In this document: positions 1 to 4,978 of the stretch, piece after piece
How positions within the stretch are numbered: the stretch's first letter is position 1
How the letters are laid out: each line of letters opens with the position of its first letter
From: JBNJGT01 sp046496745
GTDB taxonomy: Archaea; Nanobdellota; Nanobdellia; Woesearchaeales; JACJVW01
Assembly (NCBI GenBank): GCA_046496745.1
Contig: JAWOGQ010000023.1
Location: 1-6,395, forward strand
Reading direction: 5' to 3'
Length of the DNA: 6,395 nucleotides
Position numbers and translations under genes: made by a program
The notes under the pieces: model-generated
Database searches by the model: none
The model's input: the letters and a program-made list of their open reading frames with translations, nothing else
What the model was told of the DNA's origin: nothing

Positions 1-401
1 TTAGATCAGCAATAAAGAGATCAGGTTACCTTTTGTTAAACATACTTCCCATGCTGATCGGAGTCCTTATGATAGTGAGCTTCCTTAAGGCCTTAATCCC
101 TCCTGAATCATACCAGAAAGTCTTTACAGGAAATATCCTCTTAGACCCCCTTATTGGCGCAGTGATAGGAAGCATCTCTGCCGGAAACCCCATGGTAAGC
201 TATGTTCTTGGTGGTGAGTTCCTTGAGCAGGGCATAAGCCTTATTGCAGTGACAGCATTTCTTGTCGCGTGGGTTACAGTGGGAGTGGTTCAGCTCCCCT
301 TCGAGATAAGCACCCTGGGAAAACGCTTCGCAATAAAGCGAAACATCCTCAGCTTCTTATTTGCAATAATCACGGCAATCATTGTGACGGTGATACTATG
401 A
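1..401 (+). CDS. Permease half-protein A, COG0701/UPF0718-like (5' end cut by window)
   Basis: Integral membrane protein, the N-terminal partner of a split permease. The frame is open from base 3, before the first usable start (TTG at 33), and that start falls just before a hydrophobic helix. The true start is therefore probably left of the window. About four hydrophobic segments are visible: LNILPMLIGVLMIVSFLKAL, a central G-rich one with SISAGNP, one ending VVQLPFE, and the C-terminal ILSFLFAIITAIIVTVIL. The ILP...G-x-x-SAG-N/P layout recurs in the next gene, so the two are homologous halves, as in families where one long permease carries two repeats. The Cys-containing CSCG-type motif of ArsP-like members is replaced by SAGNP, so arsenical export should not be assumed; the substrate is unknown. 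The stop codon overlaps the next start codon (ATGA), indicating co-translation. Family assignment is by pattern recognition only. Confidence 0.72.
   Translation, partial: RSAIKRSGYLLLNILPMLIGVLMIVSFLKALIPPESYQKVFTGNILLDPLIGAVIGSISAGNPMVSYVLGGEFLEQGISLIAVTAFLVAWVTVGVVQLPFEISTLGKRFAIKRNILSFLFAIITAIIVTVIL
389..394 (+). promoter_or_regulatory. SD sequence of permease half B
   Basis: GGTGAT lies 3 nt before the ATG at 398, inside the end of the upstream gene. It is complementary to the ATCACC of the archaeal 16S 3' tail. It supports the start at 398 over an in-frame GTG/ATG further upstream, which would overlap most of the preceding gene. The hcp start has the same motif at the same 3-nt spacing. 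Confidence 0.6.
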
Positions 402-874
402 GAAAAACATCCTTTGTCATCCTTGGGATTGCCATACTCTCCTACATCTTCGCCTTCATCTATGATAAGAATCTTTTCTCTGATGCAATCAAAGACTTCA
501 GCACAATCATAGTAAAGATCCTACCAATCCTCTTAGTGGTCTATATCTTCATTGTCCTTTCAAACTATTACCTTGATAATAAGCTCATAAAGAAATGGTT
601 CGCACACACCAAAGGCATCAAAGGATGGTTCATAGTAATCATCGGCGGTTTCCTTTCAGCCGGTCCCCCTTATCTTTGGTATCCCCTGCTCCAGGACTTG
701 AGGAAAAAAGGGATGAACGACAGTTTCATCGCCTGTTTTGTCTATACCCGTTCCATAAAGCCCTATTTCCTGCCTGTCATGATTCTCTATTTTGGCCTTG
801 CATATACCATAATCCTTACAATTGTCATGGTAGTGATGGGAATTTCAATGGGACTTATCATGAGATCAGATTGA
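398..874 (+). CDS. Permease half-protein B, COG0701/UPF0718-like
   Basis: A 158-residue membrane protein with about five hydrophobic segments, the second half of the split permease. Start at 398 is chosen because the ATG overlaps the upstream stop (ATGA) and has a GGTGAT SD. An in-frame extension to 269 would be a soluble, shadow-like sequence inside gene A. The core aligns by eye with half A: ILPILLVVYIF with ILPMLIGVLMI, then GGFLSAGPP with GSISAGNP, then a G-containing polar loop and a long hydrophobic tail. Conserved-looking residues are the SAGPP turn (about 112-116) and the YTRSIKPY segment, whose buried charges could line a transport path. It probably forms a heterodimeric transporter with half A. 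The substrate is unknown. Its stop at 872-874 lies inside the convergent HxlR gene (9-bp overlap). Confidence 0.75.
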   Translation: MRKTSFVILGIAILSYIFAFIYDKNLFSDAIKDFSTIIVKILPILLVVYIFIVLSNYYLDNKLIKKWFAHTKGIKGWFIVIIGGFLSAGPPYLWYPLLQDLRKKGMNDSFIACFVYTRSIKPYFLPVMILYFGLAYTIILTIVMVVMGISMGLIMRSD

Positions 875-1216
875 CTTATTACAACTGCGACACTGGGTCG
901 CCCTGCATTCGTCATTATCAAATTTCCATTTCATGCCCCATTGTTTGATGCTCCTGATGATAGAAACAAGGTCTTTTCCTGATCCAGTAAGGTAATAGAA
1001 CGTTTTTCGCTGGGAATTGGAATGTTGTGTCTCTTTCCTGATGATCTCTTCAGCCTCAAGTTCTTTCAGCCGCATCGAAAGTATCTTTGGTGTTATCGGA
1101 CTGATGTTCCTTCTGATCTCCGAATAACGGTGGTACCCTTTGTATATTGCAAGGATTATGAGAAGAGTCCATTTCTTTGAGATTATTTCAGAAGTCCGGT
1201 GGACTGTGCATTCCAT
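866..1216 (-). CDS. HxlR-family winged-helix transcriptional regulator with Cys-rich tail
   Basis: A 116-residue DNA-binding protein, the usual HxlR length. Family hallmarks in order: an N-terminal Cys (C3), the KKWTLLIIL helix (about 14-22), the Y-S-E-I-R-R segment (31-36), the recognition helix region ITPKILSMRLKELEAEEII (41-59), the wing with YYLTGSGKDL (74-83), and a C-terminal dimerisation helix ending with the W-containing IKQWG (90-94). The known redox sensors of this family (for example HypR, YodB and QorR) use an N-terminal Cys, and C3 is in a comparable place. The tail adds C104, C109 and C112 (CX4CX2C). The gene is divergent from hcp across a 62-bp promoter region with a palindrome, so autoregulation and control of hcp are likely. 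A TATA element centred about 27 nt before the ATG suggests a leaderless mRNA. The 3' end overlaps the permease stop by 9 bp. Family call is firm; the inducer is inferred. Confidence 0.9.
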   Translation of the reverse strand: MECTVHRTSEIISKKWTLLIILAIYKGYHRYSEIRRNISPITPKILSMRLKELEAEEIIRKETQHSNSQRKTFYYLTGSGKDLVSIIRSIKQWGMKWKFDNDECRATQCRSCNKSI

Positions 1217-1238
1217 GGTATCAATATGGAAACCACCA

Positions 1239-1247
1239 TTATATAAA
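1239..1247 (-). promoter_or_regulatory. TATA element serving the HxlR gene (leaderless)
   Basis: Read on the minus strand this is TTTATATAA, centred about 27 nt before the HxlR ATG (1216). Archaeal transcription begins about 26-27 nt after the box centre, so the transcript would start at or next to the start codon. No SD lies within 15 nt of the ATG, which agrees with leaderless translation. The box is nearly symmetric and is probably shared with the divergent hcp promoter. Confidence 0.5.
1239..1247 (+). promoter_or_regulatory. TATA box of hcp
   Basis: TTATATAAA, centred near 1243, predicts a transcription start near 1269-1270. That leaves a leader of roughly 10 nt that just includes the AGGTGAT SD. 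The inverted repeat at 1250-1266 fills the space between box and start. The same bases probably also act as the box for the opposite gene. Confidence 0.55.
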
Positions 1248-1249
1248 TA

Positions 1250-1266
1250 AGTATCTTTTTGATACT
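1250..1266. promoter_or_regulatory. Perfect inverted repeat, probable HxlR operator
   Basis: AGTATC, a 5-nt T spacer, then GATACT: a perfect 6-bp inverted repeat of 17 bp. It lies directly downstream of the hcp TATA box and just before the predicted transcription start, the usual repressor position in archaea. Extra half sites occur at 1218-1222 (GTATC, beside the HxlR start codon) and 1273-1277 (GATAC, overlapping the hcp SD). HxlR proteins bind short palindromes as dimers, so the neighbouring regulator is the natural candidate. Binding is inferred. Confidence 0.6.
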
Positions 1267-1268
1267 AC

Positions 1269-1275
1269 AGGTGAT
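1269..1275 (+). promoter_or_regulatory. SD sequence of hcp
   Basis: AGGTGAT, with 3 nt before the ATG at 1279, is fully complementary to ATCACCT of the 16S tail. It fixes the hcp start at 1279. The longer open frame to 1177 runs into the divergent regulator and lacks HCP-like sequence. Confidence 0.65.
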
Positions 1276-1278
1276 ACA

Positions 1279-2742
1279 ATGTTTTGCAATCAATGTGAAG
1301 AATCCCTTCCTTGCAACAAGGTAGGCGTATGCGGAAAAAGCCCTGAAGTCGCAGACCTCCAGGACGAGCTGATACTGCTGCTGAAGTCTATGTCTAAAAG
1401 CGAAAACAAAGAAAACGACCAATTCATCATTGAAAGCCTCTTTACAACCATCACCAATGTAAACTTCAACCCAGAGGACCTGAAGAAAAGAATCGAATCT
1501 GCCAGGCAATCTGAACCCGAACCTGTGTCAGAGAACGATCCAGATGCAAGATCCTTAAAAGAGACACTGCTCTATGGTCTTAAAGGGATGGCTGCTTATC
1601 TTTATCACGCCAATCGCCTGGGTTATACTGACAGCGCAATAAACGATTTCTTGAGGTCAGCATTGGCAGCAACCCTTGAAGAGAAGTCAACCGATGAACT
1701 GGTCCAGCTGGTCCTGCAGTGCGGAGAGTTTGGAGTAAAGGCAATGGCATTGCTTGACAAGGCGCACACTGAAACCTTTGGAAATCCTGAGCCCACAACT
1801 GTCAATCTTGGCACCAGGAATAATCCTGCAATCCTGGTCTCAGGTCATGACCTGAAGGATCTCAGGGAACTTCTTGAGCAGACCAAAAATCAAGGGGTTG
1901 ATGTCTACACCCATGGTGAGATGCTCCCTGCCCATTCCTACCCTGAGTTCAAGAAATACGACCACCTGGTCGGCAACTACGGCGGAAGCTGGTGGAAACA
2001 GAACTCAGAGTTTGAGTCCTTTAACGGACCCATTCTCATGACCACAAACTGCATAATCCCGCCAAAGGAATCCTACAAGGACAGGATCTACACGACAGGA
2101 GTTGTCTCTTACCCAGGAGTCAGACATGTTGAAGAAGACTTCTCAGTGATCATAGAACAGGCAAAGACTCTGCCAGCACCAACCCAGCTTGAGGAAGGTT
2201 CTATAACCGGAGGTTTCGCGCATGCATCAGTTCTTTCTGTTGCAGACAAGATTGTTGAGGCAGTCAAATCAGGAACCATAAAAAGGTTCATTGTCATGGC
2301 AGGCTGCGATGGCCGCCACAAGGAACGCCAATATTATACTGACTTTGCCCAGCAGCTTCCAAAGGACACGATAATCCTCACTGCCGGATGCGCCAAATAC
2401 CGCTATAACAAGCTTGCACTTGGAGAGATAGACGGGATCCCACGAGTACTTGACGCAGGACAATGCAATGATTGCTATAGCTTGGTCCTGATAGCCCAGA
2501 AACTTGCAGAAGCATTTGGTAAAGATCTGAATGACCTCCCCATATCCTACAATATTGCCTGGTACGAGCAAAAGGCAGTTCTTGTTCTGCTTTCCCTTCT
2601 CCATCTGGGAATCAAGGATATAAGGCTTGGTCCAAAGCTGCCAAAGTTCATATCTCCTGGTGTTTTGGATGTTCTTGTGAAGAACTTCAAAATAGGCGGT
2701 ATCACAACAGTGGAGAACGATCTCAAAGCATTGCTAAGATAG
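1279..2742 (+). CDS. hcp: Hybrid cluster protein (hydroxylamine / NO reductase), class I-like, compact
   Basis: Cytoplasmic Fe-S enzyme of the HCP/prismane family, known to reduce hydroxylamine in vitro and linked to NO detoxification in other organisms. The N-terminal cluster motif is C3-X2-C6-X5-C12-X5-C18. All expected ligands of the 4Fe-2O-2S hybrid cluster are present: H190 (SGHDLKD), E214 (HGEMLP), C258 (TTNC), C343 (AGCDG), C371 (AGCAKYR), C396 (GQCND) and E430 (WYEQKA). The H190-E214-C258 and C343-C371-C396 spacings equal those I recall for the Desulfovibrio enzyme. At 487 residues it is about 60 shorter than that class I protein. Most of the loss is in the linker after the first helical bundle, here an acidic stretch around residues 77-90 (SEPEPVSENDPD). 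Start at 1279 is supported by the SD. The divergent HxlR gene and the palindrome suggest repression relieved by redox or nitrosative stress. No HCR-type NADH reductase partner gene is visible nearby, so the electron donor is unknown. Confidence 0.97.
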   Translation: MFCNQCEESLPCNKVGVCGKSPEVADLQDELILLLKSMSKSENKENDQFIIESLFTTITNVNFNPEDLKKRIESARQSEPEPVSENDPDARSLKETLLYGLKGMAAYLYHANRLGYTDSAINDFLRSALAATLEEKSTDELVQLVLQCGEFGVKAMALLDKAHTETFGNPEPTTVNLGTRNNPAILVSGHDLKDLRELLEQTKNQGVDVYTHGEMLPAHSYPEFKKYDHLVGNYGGSWWKQNSEFESFNGPILMTTNCIIPPKESYKDRIYTTGVVSYPGVRHVEEDFSVIIEQAKTLPAPTQLEEGSITGGFAHASVLSVADKIVEAVKSGTIKRFIVMAGCDGRHKERQYYTDFAQQLPKDTIILTAGCAKYRYNKLALGEIDGIPRVLDAGQCNDCYSLVLIAQKLAEAFGKDLNDLPISYNIAWYEQKAVLVLLSLLHLGIKDIRLGPKLPKFISPGVLDVLVKNFKIGGITTVENDLKALLR

Positions 2743-2763
2743 TTCTTTTTATAAATTCTTTAT
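2743..2763 (+). terminator. T-rich tract after hcp, possible archaeal terminator
   Basis: Directly after the hcp stop come T-runs (TTCTTTTT, then TTCTTTAT) without a strong hairpin. This is the usual form of archaeal intrinsic termination. The tract overlaps the TATA box of the next gene, so the 36-bp spacer probably ends one transcript and begins another. Confidence 0.4.
2748..2755 (+). promoter_or_regulatory. TATA box of the radical SAM gene (leaderless)
   Basis: TTTATAAA, centred about 27 nt before the ATG at 2779. The predicted transcription start coincides with the start codon, and the region before the ATG is pyrimidine-rich with no SD. The gene is therefore likely expressed from its own leaderless transcript and not as an hcp operon member. 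Confidence 0.5.
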
Positions 2764-2778
2764 CATTTCCTCTATCTC

Positions 2779-3984
2779 ATGAAAATATTGCTTATTTACC
2801 CACCCTTTTGTCCTCCTACTATAATGCCCTATTCCATCTCTTACCTGAAAGCATTCATTGAAACAAACACAGACATCCATGCAAAAGCACTCGACCTCAA
2901 TGTCAGGTTCCACCAGCGCTTCCAATCCTTGGAAAACATTCTCCCAGTCTATACCAGTAATAACAAGCAGATACTCAATAACCAGGACCCGGAAGGTTTT
3001 GATGAACTTAAAGAATTGGTAAGAAAGGAAAACCCAGATCTCCTCGCTTTCAGCCTCGTCTATAGCAGCCAGGTCTTCTATGCAAAAGCACTCATCGAGG
3101 CCCTAAATATCCCCGCAGTACAAGGTGGCCCTGCCGCATCCTCCCATATAAACGCCCGGATAATCCCTGACGAGCTAAAGCTTCTGGAATACCTTGGAAA
3201 AAACGCAACCCGATTTATAGTACAACCCGATTTCTCAGACCTTCACCCACAAGAATATTTCTCACCTGAACCCATCTATCCTGTAAAGACCTCTCATGGA
3301 TGCTACTACAAGATGTGCGCTTTCTGCACCCATCACAAGGATGAATCTTACATGGAGATTCCCATTCAGCTTCCAGAAGGAAAGAATTTCTTTTTCATAG
3401 ACGATATGATCCCACCCAAACGCCTCATTGAGATCGCAGATCAGATGCCCAAGAACGCACGATGGTGGGCCCAACTCAGGCCTGCAAAAGACCTGATCCC
3501 AATCCTACCTAAGCTTGCAGGGTCCGGCTTGAAAAGCATAGCCTGGGGTGTTGAATCAGGCTGCCAGAAGATGCTCAACCGCATGCAGAAAGGAACACAG
3601 GTGCAGGATATTAAACAAGTCCTTGCGACAGCAAAAAAAGAGGGTATAATAAACACAGTCTATATCATATTCGGCTTTCCCGGAGAGACAGAAGAAGATT
3701 TCCATGAGACAATCAAATTCCTCAAGGAGAATTCAGAAAATATCGATCTCATCTCAACCAGCATGTTCGGCCTTCAGAAAGGATCAAAAGTATACAACAA
3801 CCCAGAAGCCTTTGGAATAGAGATAAGGAGTGAAACACGCACTTTGCTGGATGATAAGATCACCTACACTCCTGACCCCGGGAACATACGTGAACTAAGG
3901 AAGAAATATAAGAAGACAATTGAAAATCTTAACAAGTATCCAAAATACTATAATCTTTACAAGGACCAGACTCTCTTTTTGTAG
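2779..3984 (+). CDS. Radical SAM protein with N-terminal B12-binding-like domain (COG1032 type)
   Basis: A 401-residue radical SAM enzyme of unknown substrate. Residues about 1-125 look like a B12-binding Rossmann fold (MKILLIYPPF at the start, LLAFSLVYSSQ near 88-97, IPAVQGGPAAS near 111-121). I see no DxHxxG motif, so base-off/His-on cobalamin binding is doubtful. The linker PDFSDLHPQEYFSPEPIYP is typical of one COG1032 subgroup. The cluster motif is C175-X4-C180-X2-C183 (GCYYKMCAFCTHH), with one more residue in the first gap than the classic CX3CX2C, as seen in part of this subgroup. Later core motifs are FFFIDDM (204-210), AWGVESG (255-261) and FGFPGETEED (298-307, SAM binding). The C-terminal 70 residues are basic and aromatic-rich with no recognised domain. 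The start follows from the leaderless promoter. A T5 run lies in the last codons (3976-3980). Possible roles include methyltransfer or peptide/RNA modification. Nothing nearby identifies a substrate. Confidence 0.88.
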   Translation: MKILLIYPPFCPPTIMPYSISYLKAFIETNTDIHAKALDLNVRFHQRFQSLENILPVYTSNNKQILNNQDPEGFDELKELVRKENPDLLAFSLVYSSQVFYAKALIEALNIPAVQGGPAASSHINARIIPDELKLLEYLGKNATRFIVQPDFSDLHPQEYFSPEPIYPVKTSHGCYYKMCAFCTHHKDESYMEIPIQLPEGKNFFFIDDMIPPKRLIEIADQMPKNARWWAQLRPAKDLIPILPKLAGSGLKSIAWGVESGCQKMLNRMQKGTQVQDIKQVLATAKKEGIINTVYIIFGFPGETEEDFHETIKFLKENSENIDLISTSMFGLQKGSKVYNNPEAFGIEIRSETRTLLDDKITYTPDPGNIRELRKKYKKTIENLNKYPKYYNLYKDQTLFL

Positions 3985-4050
3985 ACTTCTCCGAAAAACA
4001 ATCCGAGTTTTGAAATAGGCATCATTATTACGAAGGCCGATTAGTGTCTC

Positions 4051-4057
4051 TATATAA
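4051..4057 (+). promoter_or_regulatory. Strong TATA box in the spacer before the ABC operon
   Basis: TATATAA, centred at 4054, predicts a transcript starting near 4081, within the stem-loop region and about 4 nt before the ATG of a small ORF. The flanking upstream bases (GTGTCTC) are not purine-rich, so the BRE is weak. A second TATA-like box closer to the ABC gene means this one, if real, serves something inside the spacer or is an alternative operon promoter. Confidence 0.35.
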
Positions 4058-4093
4058 GGTGACAGGGGGAGGTCCCTTACGGGGATGTCACCT
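4057..4093. repeat. Inverted repeat / stem-loop with purine bulge
   Basis: AGGTGACA (4057-4064) pairs perfectly with TGTCACCT (4086-4093). Inside it, TCCC (4073-4076) pairs with GGGA (4082-4085) around a 5-nt loop, leaving GGGGGAGG (4065-4072) as a one-sided bulge. An alternative fold pairs GGAGGT (4068-4073) with ACCTCC (4090-4095) and cannot coexist with the first. It may be an operator, since it starts at the end of a TATA box, or a structured RNA. The pairing is seen directly; the role is unknown. Confidence 0.6.
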
Positions 4094-4153
4094 CCTTTTA
4101 AAAAGGAATTCAAGCCGAAGTCGATGCCGGAATTATTCGAAAAACTCAAATAA
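4085..4153 (+). CDS. Possible small protein of 22 residues
   Basis: ATG to TAA, encoding a Lys-rich, Pro-containing peptide (MSPPFKKEFKPKSMPELFEK, then LK). No other in-frame start exists after the stop at 4055-4057. A TATA box at 4051-4057 would start transcription about 4 nt before this ATG, giving a near-leaderless mRNA like other genes here. If the RNA came from further upstream, a GGAGGT lies 11 nt before the ATG but would be held in a stem-loop. The C-terminal half could form a short amphipathic helix. I recognise no family. An ORF this short can easily arise by chance, so this is tentative. Confidence 0.25.
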   Translation: MSPPFKKEFKPKSMPELFEKLK

Positions 4154-4163
4154 TCCATTAATC

Positions 4164-4170
4164 TTTTAAA
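4164..4170 (+). promoter_or_regulatory. TATA-like box of the ABC exporter operon (leaderless)
   Basis: TTTTAAA, centred 26 nt before the ATG at 4193. No SD-like purine tract lies between it and the start. This fits a leaderless first gene, followed by an SD-driven second gene in the same operon. Confidence 0.45.
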
Positions 4171-4192
4171 CTAATCTGATGTTCTAAACTGA

Positions 4193-4978
4193 ATGGACAG
4201 CATCCAGGTCAAGAACCTCACCAAATCATATAATGGATTGAAAGCAGTAGACAACATTAGTTTTACTGTGAAAAAAGGAAGCATATTCGCATTTCTTGGT
4301 CCCAACGGTGCTGGAAAATCAACCAGCATCAAGATGTTCACGTCCCTTCTCAAGCCCGATAAAGGCTCAATCAGAATCGAAGGCATTGACGCAATAAAGA
4401 ATCGGAACGCCGTCAGGAAAAAGTTTGGCATAGTGTTCCAGGACCCAAGCATCGACGAGGAACTTACAGCATACGAGAACCTGGTATTCCATGCAGTCCT
4501 TTATGGCGTGACAAAAGACCGAGAGAAGCGGATCAAAGAAGCCTTAAGGATTGTAGGGCTGACCGAAAAAAAGCATAATCTCGTGAAGACCTTTTCAGGA
4601 GGCATGAAAAGAAGGCTTGAGATCGGAAGATCCTTTGTCCATCGCCCTGATGTTCTCTTCCTTGATGAGCCAACAACAGGCCTTGATCCACAGACCAGAA
4701 ACGCAATCTGGGAACATATCAACATGCTCAACAAGGAACATAACATGACAATCTTTTTGACCACCCATTACATGCCTGAAGCAGAAGAAGTCGCAGAAGA
4801 GATCGCAATCATTGACCATGGCGCAATCATCGCAAAAGGCACCTTAAAGGAACTCCAGAAAAAGATGGATGTCACCTCATTAGAAGAGATATTCCTGAAA
4901 CTGACCGGTAAGGACCTGAGGGATGAGCACGCATCAGGCGTGGATCAGATGAGGATTAGTAGGAGGATGCATCGATGA
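4193..4978 (+). CDS. ABC transporter ATP-binding protein, DrrA/CcmA type
   Basis: A 261-residue nucleotide-binding subunit that powers the membrane partner encoded next. Motifs in order: Walker A GPNGAGKST (36-44), Q-loop Q83 (VFQDPSID), signature SGGMKRR (135-141), Walker B VLFLDE (154-159) with catalytic E159, D-loop GLDP (163-166), and switch H192 (TTHYM). All are intact, so it should be catalytically competent. The C-terminal SLEEIFLKLTGKDLRDE is typical of the DrrA branch of daunorubicin/antibiotic and ABC-2 exporters, and length is a little under the DrrA norm. The final 17 or so residues (after DEHASG) are Arg/Met-rich and are probably tail encoded while also holding the SD for the next gene (4961-4966). 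The start is set by the TATA spacing and by the conserved IQVKNLTKSY beginning. The substrate cannot be told from this subunit; drug, lipid or polysaccharide export are all possible. Confidence 0.95.
   Translation: MDSIQVKNLTKSYNGLKAVDNISFTVKKGSIFAFLGPNGAGKSTSIKMFTSLLKPDKGSIRIEGIDAIKNRNAVRKKFGIVFQDPSIDEELTAYENLVFHAVLYGVTKDREKRIKEALRIVGLTEKKHNLVKTFSGGMKRRLEIGRSFVHRPDVLFLDEPTTGLDPQTRNAIWEHINMLNKEHNMTIFLTTHYMPEAEEVAEEIAIIDHGAIIAKGTLKELQKKMDVTSLEEIFLKLTGKDLRDEHASGVDQMRISRRMHR
4961..4966 (+). promoter_or_regulatory. SD sequence of the ABC-2 permease
   Basis: AGGAGG, 8 nt before the ATG at 4975, lies inside the end of the ATPase gene. It is a full match to the anti-SD core and supports independent or coupled initiation at the ATGA overlap. 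Confidence 0.65.

Noticed and set aside
269..397. In-frame extension of permease half B upstream of 398
   Set aside because: It would overlap half A almost entirely, reads as a Lys/His-rich soluble stretch unlike a permease N-terminus, and the ATG at 398 has both an ATGA overlap and a good SD.
1177..1278. In-frame extension of hcp upstream of 1279
   Set aside because: It runs through the divergent promoter and into the HxlR start. HCP proteins begin with M-F-C right at the cluster motif, and the SD points to 1279.
2269..2604. Minus-strand open frame of 111 codons inside hcp
   Set aside because: It is antisense to the most conserved, ligand-bearing part of hcp and has no family resemblance; a shadow of the real gene.
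4055..4099. A true 16S rRNA gene end
   Set aside because: The resemblance stops at the tail; the roughly 70 bases upstream do not continue convincingly into 16S helix 44, so this is not a functional rRNA end. The similarity is kept only as a finding.
4094..4106. CCTTTT-A-AAAAGG palindrome as an operator or TATA box
   Set aside because: Low-complexity A/T symmetry with a 1-nt centre is common by chance, and it lies inside the small ORF candidate without a sensible spacing to another start.
3895..4158. Minus-strand open frame of 87 codons across the radical SAM 3' end and the spacer
   Set aside because: Most of it is antisense to coding sequence, the protein has no recognisable features, and there is no SD or promoter for it.
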